DNA from: Streptomyces sp. P9-A2
Lineage (GTDB): Bacteria; Actinomycetota; Actinomycetes; Streptomycetales; Streptomycetaceae
Direction of reading: 5' to 3'
NCBI RefSeq assembly: GCF_036634175.1
Contig: NZ_JAZIFX010000001.1
Location: forward strand, 7,440,001 to 7,504,000
Length of the DNA: 64,000 bases
Part shown: piece by piece, positions 17,228 to 24,845 of the stretch
Layout of the letters: every line of letters begins with the position of its first letter
Position numbering within the stretch: position 1 is the first letter of the stretch
The notes under the pieces: model-generated
What the model was told of the DNA's origin: nothing
What the model saw: the letters and a program-made list of their open reading frames with translations, nothing else
Databases searched by the model: none
Position numbers and translations under genes: made by a program

Positions 17228-18615
17228 ACGCACGTGTCCTGCGCATCGAGCTGAAGCGCTCCATCGCCCCGTGGCCCGGCGCCGTCGTCCTGGCAGGCAG
17301 CCTGGCGGTCCTCCTGCTGATCGACGGGATCTGGTGGCAGGGTGACGCGGGATGGACGGCCCAGTGGACCTCCATGGCCCTGTGGACCCGGTACCTGCTG
17401 AGCTTCTGGTGGCCGCTCGTGGTGGGCCTGGGGGCGGTGTACGGGCTGCGCGACTCCCGCTCACGGATGACCGAACTGCTGACGACCACGTCGCTGCCGG
17501 CCTGGCGCCGTGCGGCGCTGCCGGCCGGCGCAACGGCACTCGTGCTGGCGTCCGGCTTCGGCCTCCTGGTCCTCGTGGGCGGAGTCCAGGTGGCCCTCGG
17601 CGCCACCGCCTACACGAGTCTCGGCTGGCTGCCGATCTCTCTGGTGGCGGCGCTGTCCCTCGTCGCGGGGGCCGTGTTCGGCATGGGCCTCGCGCGGGCC
17701 GTGCCTTCTGCGCTCACCCCGCCGGCCCTGACAGTGTTCCTCTTGCTGACGACCCTCTCCCTGCGGCCGAGCCATGATGAGGCACTGCCGTCGAGCGTCG
17801 CGCCGAACCGGCTCGCTCTGCTGTTCCCGGCGACTGCGGAGCCGCGGGAGATGCTGCTGACCCTGTCCGGTTCCGTGCACCTCGGCCAGACGCTCTGGCT
17901 GCTCGGCCTGCTCGCCACCGGTTTCGCACTGCTGTCGGCCGCGACCCTCCGAGGCCGACTGCTCGCGGTGGCCCCCGTCCTGGCCGGCGCGGCCCTGGCC
18001 CTGCTGATCCTCCCGGCCACTCCGCGCGACACCTACGTCATCGACAAGGCCGCCGCCACCCTGGTCTGCGACGGGCCGGTGTGCGTGACACAGGCAAACC
18101 GCTCACACCTGCCCGAACTCGCGTCGCGCGGCAAGGACGCGCTGCGCGTGCTGCACGACGCCTTGGGCGACAAGGCACCGAACTCGGTGCGGGAGGACAC
18201 CCAGCTGCGCGCGCTCGGCGACGACCGCCAACTCTCCGGCGACGCGGTGCTGGTCGACTTCGACGACCCGCTGATCGCCCATGCGACGGGGGCGGAACTG
18301 ACCCGCCTCCTGGTCGCCGAGGGCCTGGTACCGAACTGCGCACCGCGCACCCCTTGGGAGGGCGGGGGGCAGGTCGACATCCCCGTACAGAGCATCGCCG
18401 CGAGCTGGGCCCTGGGCGATCACCAGTTGAAACCGCTGCAGAAGCCGGACTCCTACGCGTACTCGCAGCGTGAACAGGCGGACGCCGACATCGTCTGGCA
18501 GCGGCTGATGGCGCTGTCACCGGCCGAGCAACGCTCGCGGATGGCCGAGGTACACGCCGCCGCCCTCTCCTGCACGGAGTACACCGAGGTGTTGGCGGGG
18601 AAGGCGTCGCAATGA
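17224..18615 (+). CDS. ABC-2-type permease with C-terminal extracytoplasmic domain
   Basis: A 463-residue membrane protein starting GTG 17224. Six to seven hydrophobic helices occupy residues ~18-265 (PGAVVLAGSLAVLLLIDG, LVVGLGAVYGL, ALVLASGFGLLVLVGG). The C-terminal ~190 residues are soluble with two Cys in VCDGPVCV, predicted outside the membrane. Arrangement and overlap with the ATPase gene identify it as a permease, although the extra domain is unusual. The next gene overlaps by ATGA. Confidence 0.75.
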   Translation: MNARVLRIELKRSIAPWPGAVVLAGSLAVLLLIDGIWWQGDAGWTAQWTSMALWTRYLLSFWWPLVVGLGAVYGLRDSRSRMTELLTTTSLPAWRRAALPAGATALVLASGFGLLVLVGGVQVALGATAYTSLGWLPISLVAALSLVAGAVFGMGLARAVPSALTPPALTVFLLLTTLSLRPSHDEALPSSVAPNRLALLFPATAEPREMLLTLSGSVHLGQTLWLLGLLATGFALLSAATLRGRLLAVAPVLAGAALALLILPATPRDTYVIDKAAATLVCDGPVCVTQANRSHLPELASRGKDALRVLHDALGDKAPNSVREDTQLRALGDDRQLSGDAVLVDFDDPLIAHATGAELTRLLVAEGLVPNCAPRTPWEGGGQVDIPVQSIAASWALGDHQLKPLQKPDSYAYSQREQADADIVWQRLMALSPAEQRSRMAEVHAAALSCTEYTEVLAGKASQ

Positions 18616-19184
18616 GGTGGCTGATCCTGTACGCCCGTTCACGACAGGTGCCCACCTCGGCCGCAGCGGTCGCGCTCGTCGCGCTGGCGGCGTGGACCTT
18701 CAACCAGGACGGCGCGGGCCCGATGAGCCTGGGGACCGCGGTCCTGATCCTGACCGCGAACGTGGCGGCCGCTTCCGTCGGGCTCGGTGGGCAGGACGCC
18801 GCGCTGGATCGGACGGCCGCGATCCGGTGGATGCCCCGGCGGGCGGCGCACGTGCTGCTGGCCGGCGCGGTCGCCGGGGCGGCGCTGCTGGCGGTCCAGG
18901 CGGCGGGAGCCAAACTCGCCCCGGCCGCGCTCGTCGTCCGCGACAGCGCGGGCTTGGTCGGCCTGGCCGCGCTCGGGGCGGTGCTCTGCGGGGCACAGTT
19001 CGCATGGACCCTGCCGGTCGGCTGGCTCGCGTTCACCCTCCTCGTCCCGGTTCCGCCCGGCATCGCGGGAGAGGTGAGCAACTGGATGATCATTTCCCCC
19101 GCTACGACGGCGTCCGCCGCGACCGCGTGGGTCCTGCTGGCGACCGGCACCGTGCTGTACGCCGCAGCAGGACCGAGACGGTAA
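18612..19184 (+). CDS. Small membrane protein, second permease-like subunit
   Basis: A 190-residue protein with about five hydrophobic segments (TSAAAVALVALAAWTF, MSLGTAVLILTANVAAASVG, VLLAGAVAGAALLAVQAAG, ending in WVLLATGTVLYAAAG). Its start overlaps the permease stop (ATGA), placing it last in the sigma-ZAS-ATPase-permease operon. No motif identifies it beyond membrane topology. A hairpin and the 266-bp repeat follow within 40 bases. Confidence 0.7.
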   Translation: MRWLILYARSRQVPTSAAAVALVALAAWTFNQDGAGPMSLGTAVLILTANVAAASVGLGGQDAALDRTAAIRWMPRRAAHVLLAGAVAGAALLAVQAAGAKLAPAALVVRDSAGLVGLAALGAVLCGAQFAWTLPVGWLAFTLLVPVPPGIAGEVSNWMIISPATTASAATAWVLLATGTVLYAAAGPRR

Positions 19185-19219
19185 CGGACACGCTCCGCGC
19201 TGGGCGCTTCAGTTGGCGA

Positions 19220-19485
19220 AGCCCGCCAACCGAAGCGCTCAGTGTGCGACACGAAGTCGCTCCGCGTAAGTAAGTCCAGCCACGTGAAGGAGGTATCGAT
19301 CGGCTGAACTTCGGGCCAGTGTCCGGGGCCCGTCCCCGCGCTCCCATGCGTTGCTGGTAACGGCGGGGTGTGAAGCGGAGCGGTCAAGCCCAAGAGCGTC
19401 TCGGCCATCGGGGTGCAACAGGCGAGGGGAAGGCTGGACGGGCGAACGCAAGTGAACCCTTGATGATGCCTCGTGACTTCTAAGA
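19220..19485 (-). repeat. 266-bp inverted repeat, right copy
   Basis: Reverse complement of 14519-14784. The inner end adds a local hairpin (19203-19238: GCGCTTCAGTTGGCG against CGCCAACCGAAGCGC) that the left copy lacks, which may act as terminator for the ABC operon. The outer tip ends at the TA where the next IS5-family element is inserted. Confidence 0.9.
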
Positions 19486-19966
19486 CCGTGTCCTACATGG
19501 TGAGGCGGACGAGTCGCTTGTAGCAGCACAACGCGGCGGCGAGGCCGAGAAAGGCCAGGTAGTTGCGGGGGTCGCGCTCGTAGCGGTGGTTGAGCCGGCG
19601 GTAGCCGGACAGCCAGGACATCGTCCGCTCGATCACCCACCTACGGCGGCCCAGTCGTTCGCTGGACTCGATTCCCTTACGCGCGATCCGCACGCCGATC
19701 CGCTTGCCGCGCAGCCATCGCCGCAGGTGAGGGATGTCGTAGGCCTTGTCCGCGTGCAGGCGCTGGGGCTTGGAATCGGTCGCGTGGGATTCGTGTCCCA
19801 TGTGGAAATGGGACAGCATCGGCTTCAGGGCCTGGCTGTCGTGGGTGTTAGCCGCGGAGACTCCGACGCGTAGGGGCAGTCCGTTCGCGTCGGACAGGAC
19901 ATGCATCTTGGAACCCGGCTTGCCCCGGTCCACGGGGCTCGGACCTGCAAGTTCGCCCCCGTTACC

Positions 19967-20199
19967 TTCTTCGTGGCCTCGCAAGGAGGCTCCCGGCCTT
20001 CGGCCCCGGCATGACTTCGCCCCCTCGTCGATGATGATCGAAAAAGTGGTGTCACCGGGATCGAAGGCATTGGCAGACCGCTGATTAGAGGCCTGAGCAC
20101 CGATCCCGGACGGGGGAGGCAGTCTCTTCGTAACGTGGATGCCGGCACGCTGATGCCGCAGGTGAGGGCCGGGAAGAGTACGAGCACAGGAGCAAGCAC
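19967..20199 (+). ncRNA. Candidate IS110 bridge-RNA region (left non-coding end)
   Basis: IS110-group elements are known to encode a structured bridge RNA in the non-coding end upstream of the recombinase. The 233 bases here contain no gene and several short inverted segments. They also hold AAAAAG (20041-20046) and GTAACG (20130-20135), both present in the reconstructed target AAAAAGGTAACG. These 6-base matches are too short to prove guides, and both match the same target strand, which is not the known loop geometry. Confidence 0.4.
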
Positions 20200-21402
20200 G
20201 TGACCGCTGACGGCGAGATCGACGTCTACCTGGGTCTGGACGTCGGCAAGGGCGAACACCACGCCACGGCGCTGACCCCAGCGGGCAAAAAGGTCTTCGA
20301 CAAGCGGCTGCCCAACACCGAACCGAAGCTTCGTGAGGTGTTCGCCAGGCTCCAGGCCAAACACGGCACTGTTCTGGTGGTGGTCGACCAGCCCGCCTCC
20401 ATAGGCGCGCTGCCTCTGGCCGTGGCCCGTGACGCGGGCTGCCGCGTCGCCTACCTCCCGGGCCTGACGATGCGGCGCATCGCCGACCTCTACCCGGGTG
20501 AGGCCAAGACCGATGCCCGCGACGCACACGTCATCGCGGACGCCGCCCGAGCGATGCCACACACACTGCGTGCCGTTGAACCGGCCGACGCGACCGTGGC
20601 CGAGCTGGAGATGCTCACCGGGTTCGACGACGACCTGGCCACCGAGGCGACACGGACCAAGAACCGCCTGCGGGGCCTGCTGACACAGATCCACCCACCG
20701 CTGGAAAAGGTCGTTGGCCCTCGCCTGGACCACCCCGCCGTGCTCACCCTGCTCGAACGCTTCGGCTCCCCGGCCCAACTCCGGAAAGCAGGACGACGCA
20801 GGCTGGCCACCCTGCTGCGGCCGAAGGCGCCGCGGATGGCCGAGCGCCTGGTCGAGGACATCTTCACCGCACTCGACGAGCAGAGCGTGATCGTCCCGGG
20901 CACCGACGCTGCCGCCCTGATCATCCCCAGTCTCGTCTCCACGCTCGGCTCCGTGCTGGACCAGCGCAGACTCCTCGCCGCGAGGATCGAGGAACTTCTG
21001 GAGGCTCACCCTCTTTCCGCGGTCCTGACCTCCATGCCCGGCATCGGAGTCAGGACCGCCGCCCGCATCCTCATCGACGTCGGCGACGGCAGCGCCTTCG
21101 CCACGGCCGGGCACCTGGCCGCCTACGCCGGCCTGGCCCCGGTCACCCGCGCCTCCGGCTCCTCCATCCGCGGTGAACACCCCGCCCGGCGAGGCAACAA
21201 ACAGCTCAAACGCGCCTTCTACCTCGCCGCGTTCGCCTCACTCTCACAACCGGAGTCACGCACCTACTACGACAGGAAGCGCCGCGAAGGGAAGCACCAC
21301 GTCGCAGCCCTGATCGCCCTCGCCCGACGACGCATCGACGTGCTCTTCGCCATGCTCAGAGACGGCACCTTCTACGAACCCCCGGTCACCGCAGCAGCTT
21401 GA
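20200..21402 (+). CDS. IS110-family DEDD recombinase (transposase)
   Basis: A 400-residue protein from GTG 20200 (AGGAG 7 bases upstream). The N-terminal RuvC-like domain has LGLDVGKGEHHATAL (first Asp), VVVDQPAS and KTDARDAHVIAD (Dxx D pair). The C-terminal Tnp domain has MPGIGVRTAARILIDVGDG, RASGSSIRGEHPARRGNKQL with the candidate Ser nucleophile, and YDRKRREGKHHVAALIALAR. The sequence is complete with no frameshift, so this is the one apparently intact transposase in the region. It should act with an element-encoded bridge RNA. Confidence 0.93.
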   Translation: MTADGEIDVYLGLDVGKGEHHATALTPAGKKVFDKRLPNTEPKLREVFARLQAKHGTVLVVVDQPASIGALPLAVARDAGCRVAYLPGLTMRRIADLYPGEAKTDARDAHVIADAARAMPHTLRAVEPADATVAELEMLTGFDDDLATEATRTKNRLRGLLTQIHPPLEKVVGPRLDHPAVLTLLERFGSPAQLRKAGRRRLATLLRPKAPRMAERLVEDIFTALDEQSVIVPGTDAAALIIPSLVSTLGSVLDQRRLLAARIEELLEAHPLSAVLTSMPGIGVRTAARILIDVGDGSAFATAGHLAAYAGLAPVTRASGSSIRGEHPARRGNKQLKRAFYLAAFASLSQPESRTYYDRKRREGKHHVAALIALARRRIDVLFAMLRDGTFYEPPVTAAA

Positions 21403-22010
21403 CGAAAGCCATAGAGGCACTTTTTAGCCCTGACGTGGGCGGAGTCGAGGACCGCACGGGAGAGGTCGACCAGTCCTTGTTCGTCCAGACGCTGGAGAAT
21501 CTTCTGATGCAGTCGTCCCCACACGCCGGCCCGCGACCAGATGACAAACCGGCGATGGACCGTCGACTTCGAGGCCCCGAAGCACGGCGGAAGCGCCCGC
21601 CAGGCGCAGCCGCTGACCAGCACGTAGATGATCGCGGCGAAGTCCGCCTCATCGTCGATGTTCGCGACTCCGCCGCCTTGCGGACGCACCCGTGCCGGCG
21701 GCAGTAACGGCCTTGCGATCTCCCACAGGCCGTCCGGAACGATCCATCCCCACCGTCCACTCCCCATGTCCAACACAGCTGCCAACTGACCATGTAGGAC
21801 ATGGTCTTAGCCGATACAGCCGCCAACAAGATGTATCCTCCCAGGCCAGGACCATTTTTCTTCTCTCAGTCCGGCAACCGGACCCCGAGCGATGAAAGCC
21901 CGAGGCTAGAACTGCGCGAGAGCAGCTGTTCGGCGGCGGGGGACCAAGAGGGCTGCTGTACCGGCCTTCGGTGGCGCTCTCTCCCGGTCGTGGCGGCGTA
22001 CCGTGGCAGC

Positions 22011-23225
22011 GTGGCAAACGAAGACCTGGGACGGACCCTGCGCCGCTTGCGCCGTCTGGCCTCCTTGACGCAAGAAGAGCTGGCCGAGCGCTCCGGCGTG
22101 TCCGTCGATGTGATCCGCCAGCTCGAACAGCGTCGGAAGCACTCGGCGCGCCTGCCCACATTGCACGCACTGGCCAACGGTCTCGGCGTGGAACTGACCA
22201 CGCTCCTGGGTGACCCGCCTGCGGTTTCCTCCACAGGAGAGAACGACGGACCACGCTTTGTGGCCGTACGCCGCGCCATCATGCCCGTGCTCTGGGGACC
22301 GGAGACGGAGCCGCCCGGGCCTGACTTCTCGCTGGACCGTCTCCGTGAGCAGATCGCGGACGGCTGGACGCAGTACCACGCCGCGGAGTTCGACACGGTG
22401 ATGAAGGCGCTGCCGGACTTGCTCTCCGATGCGCGCACCGCCACGGCTTCGGGCAACGACGACGACCGCGGGGCCGGTTTCGCAGCCCTGGGCAAGGCGC
22501 TTCAGCTCGCCGGACACGTTGCCGTGCGGATGGGCAAGACCGACCTTGCTCTGACGAGCCTGGAGCGAGCCATAGACGCTGCGGGAGAGTCCTCCGATCC
22601 GCTGCTTCTGCCGATGATCGTCAACTCCACGGCGTGGACCTATCAGCGGCAAGGTCGCCTGGAGGACGCGTTGAGCATTGCCCTCCGCACCGCCGATGAC
22701 ATGGTGAATGCAGGCCGTGGCGAGACAGCCGACGGCCTGAAGGTGTGGGGAGCGCTGACCATGAGCGCCGCCACGTCGGCCGCGAGGAGCGGGGACTACG
22801 AGCGTGCGGCGACGATGATGGAGGCGGCGGAGAAGGAAGCCGCCCGAGTCTCGAAGCTGCCCGACGGTGGCGACCATCGCATGGTCAGTGTTTTCAGCCC
22901 TTCTTCGGTCCGCATTGAACGCGTCCGCCTCGCTGTTCAGTACGGGCACCCGCAGGACGCCTTGGCGTTGGCCAAGGGAATGCGGCTGAGCCAGGACACC
23001 CCGCCGTCCTGGCGGACGTGGCTGTTGCTGGACGTGGCACGAGCCCACACGGACATCGGGGATGCTGCCGGGGCCGTGAAGACTCTGGAGTCCCTGCGCC
23101 GGGTGGCGCCGACATGGATGCAGCACCACACGTTGGCCGTGGCCATTGTGCGTGACCTGTGGGCGCTCCCCAACCACCCGCCGGGGCTGCGGCCGTTGGC
23201 GGAGTTCCTGGGGGTCAGCGAATAG
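22011..23225 (+). CDS. XRE-family HTH regulator with TPR-like C terminus
   Basis: A 404-residue protein, GTG start at 22011. Residues ~6-60 form the HTH (LRRLRRLASLTQEELAERSG, DVIRQLEQRRKHSARLPTLH). The remainder is helical and repeat-rich, like the TPR regions of Streptomyces XRE regulators (ALTSLERAIDAAGESSDPLL, YQRQGRLEDALSIALRTADD). No ribosome site is evident, so it may be leaderless. It is followed by a regulatory-type ATPase and a small protein, a combination often met in Streptomyces accessory DNA; target genes cannot be told. Confidence 0.85.
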   Translation: MANEDLGRTLRRLRRLASLTQEELAERSGVSVDVIRQLEQRRKHSARLPTLHALANGLGVELTTLLGDPPAVSSTGENDGPRFVAVRRAIMPVLWGPETEPPGPDFSLDRLREQIADGWTQYHAAEFDTVMKALPDLLSDARTATASGNDDDRGAGFAALGKALQLAGHVAVRMGKTDLALTSLERAIDAAGESSDPLLLPMIVNSTAWTYQRQGRLEDALSIALRTADDMVNAGRGETADGLKVWGALTMSAATSAARSGDYERAATMMEAAEKEAARVSKLPDGGDHRMVSVFSPSSVRIERVRLAVQYGHPQDALALAKGMRLSQDTPPSWRTWLLLDVARAHTDIGDAAGAVKTLESLRRVAPTWMQHHTLAVAIVRDLWALPNHPPGLRPLAEFLGVSE

Positions 23226-23351
23226 CGTGCTGAAAGTGGGACGTTGCGTCCCTGTCAGCGTCCTTGGCGTGTCGCTTACATGAGTGGACAAGCGCCCCGG
23301 CGACCGCGCGAACGGTCCCGGGGCTTGGCCGATCTGAGAGAGCAGACCGAC

Positions 23352-23772
23352 ATGCCGCAACCTACAACGCGGGCGCGTCCTACCGGCTACCCCGGGTACA
23401 GCGAGATCCTGCCGTGCGAGCCGGAGAGCGCCGCCACCGCGCCGCTTGGTGCGCGTCGCGCTTGCCGTCTGGGGTCTGGACGACCTGGCCGACGACGGCG
23501 CTCTGATCGTCTCCGAGCTGGTGTCCAACGCCGTCCGGCACGCTCGGATGGGATCCATCCGGCTTACCGTCGATCGGCCCGGGGTGGCCCGGGTGTGCAT
23601 CGGTGTCGTGGACTTCTCGAAGGTGCTCCCTGTGCCCAAGGAGCCGAACGACGAGGACGATGGCGGGCGTGGTCTCGTACTCGTGAATGAGCCGGCCGTT
23701 CACTGGGGCACCGAACTGCTGCCGCGGGGCAAACGGGTGTGGGCAGAGTTGCGGGGCGGTGAGGATGCGTGA
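23352..23772 (+). pseudogene. Regulatory ATP-binding protein (HATPase), frameshifted
   Basis: MPQPTTRARPTGYPGYSEIL starts in one frame at ATG 23352. After GAGAGCGCCGCCACCGCG the family's continuation (VRVALAVWGLDDLADDGALI, VSELVSNAVRHAR with the ATP-binding Asn, GGRGLVLVNEPA) is in another frame, with a break around 23440. It belongs to the anti-sigma-like HATPase superfamily common in Streptomyces. A TTG at 23446 could start a shorter, 108-residue version keeping the N box, so partial function is possible. Its stop overlaps the next start (GTGA at 23769). Confidence 0.65.
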
Positions 23773-24164
23773 GCGGCGAGCGGAAGCCCTGGGTGGGTGA
23801 CCTGATCCACGACGAGGACGCCGGCCGGCGCGGTGTCGTCACGGACGTGCGCGCTGGCACCGTCTGGGTGCTGCGCCCGGAATGCGGGCCGGGGCAGTGG
23901 ACTTCGCACCACCCCGATCGGCTGGCCGTGGTGACCCCGCGCGAGCAGATGCGGGACCGGCTGCAGATACGCGGGAAGCCCCGGCGCGACGGCGTTCACC
24001 GGCCGAGGCTTCGTCGTTCCATGGGTTCTTACACACGTCTCACGGGCCCCCTCAGACGGTATTTCATTCACTGGGGGCAGGGGGGCGCAGGTTCAAATCA
24101 TGTTGTCCCGACTCGTGAGAGTCGCAGGTCAGGGCCGGTTCGGATGTCTCCGAACCGGCCCTGA
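23769..24164 (+). CDS. Small conserved actinobacterial protein, 3' end running into att-like repeat
   Basis: The first ~65 residues (RKPWVGDLIHDEDAGRRGVV, GTVWVLRPECGPGQW, LAVVTPREQMRDRL) look like a small beta-rich protein that commonly follows HTH/HATPase pairs in Streptomyces. After this the frame continues ~65 residues through the degenerate tRNA-like repeat with no conserved feature, suggesting the native stop was lost. GTG 23769 overlaps the ATPase stop. Function unknown. Confidence 0.6.
   Translation: MSGERKPWVGDLIHDEDAGRRGVVTDVRAGTVWVLRPECGPGQWTSHHPDRLAVVTPREQMRDRLQIRGKPRRDGVHRPRLRRSMGSYTRLTGPLRRYFIHWGQGGAGSNHVVPTRESRRSGPVRMSPNRP
24070..24163 (+). repeat. Right att-like repeat (diverged tRNA-Pro 3' end)
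   Basis: ACTGGGGG, GCGCAGGTTCAAATC, GTCCCGACT and AGTCGCAGGTCAGGGCCGG match 7014-7113 with several substitutions and small gaps. It resembles attR of the element whose attL is in tRNA-Pro. The extent of divergence is more than expected for a recent insertion. Confidence 0.6.
24131..24162. terminator. Hairpin in right att-like repeat
   Basis: AGGGCCGGTTCGGA pairs with TCCGAACCGGCCCT around TGTC. It is the counterpart of the hairpin at 7076-7109, whose loop is GACA and whose stem is one pair longer. It may terminate the XRE-ATPase transcript. Confidence 0.6.
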
Positions 24165-24243
24165 CCATACTTGGGGCAGGCACTCTTGAGCGGCGTCAGC
24201 GGGTGGGAGTGCGGTGTGCCCCCTGGGCACAGAACCCGTCGTC

Positions 24244-24450
24244 CTACTGGGTGAGCGGCTTGGCCCGCTTCGGTGTGCGGGTGGCCATGTAGAGGGCCAC
24301 ACCCCAGCCGATGAGCGACGCCCCGAAGGCGACGTTGATGAGGAGGATCAACCACCGGTCTTTCGCACCACGCGCGAATGCCAGGTACGAGGGCAGTAAA
24401 TAGACGGCCCCGAGGGCCACCCCGACCAGCACTATCAGTAGATTGTCCAT
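24244..24450 (-). CDS. Superinfection-immunity-like small membrane protein
   Basis: A 68-residue protein with two hydrophobic helices: LLIVLVGVALGAVYLLPSYL and WLILLINVAFGASLIGWGVA. The spacing and the LLPSYLAF...LLIN.AFG..LIGWG pattern match the Imm_superinfect family named for phage T4 Imm, which blocks entry of incoming phage DNA. Many chromosomal homologues exist without proven immunity function. It lies 80 bases outside the right att-like repeat. Confidence 0.75.
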   Translation of the reverse strand: MDNLLIVLVGVALGAVYLLPSYLAFARGAKDRWLILLINVAFGASLIGWGVALYMATRTPKRAKPLTQ

Positions 24451-24845
24451 GTTTCAGCGCACTCCCATGATCTTCATCGTGTCACTGCGCACTCTAACGG
24501 GGTGAGGCATATGGGTGTCGACGAAGACCGGCGACGGTTCCGGCGTGTCAACTGCCGCCCGCCGACAGGGAATCTGCTCACGGGGATCGTGCACCGACGC
24601 GAAAAGGCCTTTGGGTTTCCGGGCTTGAGGCCTGTCGTCCGTACGGGGACCCGCTGATCGCTGAAGACCCTTCGCGCACAGGTCCGTACCGCCTGATCGC
24701 CGGCCCCGGGGTGAACGGCCGCCGCGGTCCCGGACGCGCCGTGGGCCGGAAGCCGGTCACCCTCCCCCGAAGGTGACCGACTCCCGACCGTTCCCCCCGG
24801 CGCCGGACAGTGGTCGTGGGGTCAGTGTTCAGCGGACCGGTGCCG
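24451..24845. other. Gene-free interval
   Basis: About 395 bases between the Imm-like gene and the metzincin-like gene. No open frame with a ribosome site or recognisable motif was found; a short frame at 24578-24760 on the minus strand is proline/arginine-rich and looks like a composition artefact. Confidence 0.5.

Larger units (their letters stand above)
19967..21420 (+). mobile_element. IS110-family insertion sequence
   Basis: Reconstruction of the interrupted transposase gives a junction GTTACCT|TTTTAGCC, so the insert runs from about 19967 to 21420 (~1.45 kb), normal for IS110. There are no terminal inverted repeats, as expected; a CT pair occurs at both junctions and could be the recombination core. 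One recombinase gene fills the right part, and a ~233-base non-coding left end precedes it. Confidence 0.85.
19493..21785 (-). pseudogene. IS427-type transposase interrupted by IS110
   Basis: The N-terminal part (21785 to 21421) reads WGWIVPDGLWEIARPLLPPA, GCAWRALPPCFGASKSTVHR and RAVLDSAHVRAKK. The C-terminal part (19966 to 19493) reads GPSPVDRGKPGSKMHVLSDA, RLHADKAYDIPHLRRWLR and RRWVIERTMSWLSGYRRL with the catalytic Glu. The two halves would meet at an AAAAAG run, the usual programmed-frameshift site of this group, and this is where IS110 sits. The transposase is inactive as it stands. Confidence 0.85.
19483..21807 (-). mobile_element. IS5-family (IS427-like) element carrying an inserted IS110 element
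   Basis: Terminal inverted repeats AGACC(G/A)TGTCCTACATGGT are visible at 19483 and, reversed, ending at 21807. A TA dinucleotide flanks both ends (19481-19482, 21808-21809) as the likely target duplication. The host element's transposase is cut in two by the IS110 element at 19967-21420. Without the insert the element would be ~870 bp, a normal length for this group. Confidence 0.85.
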
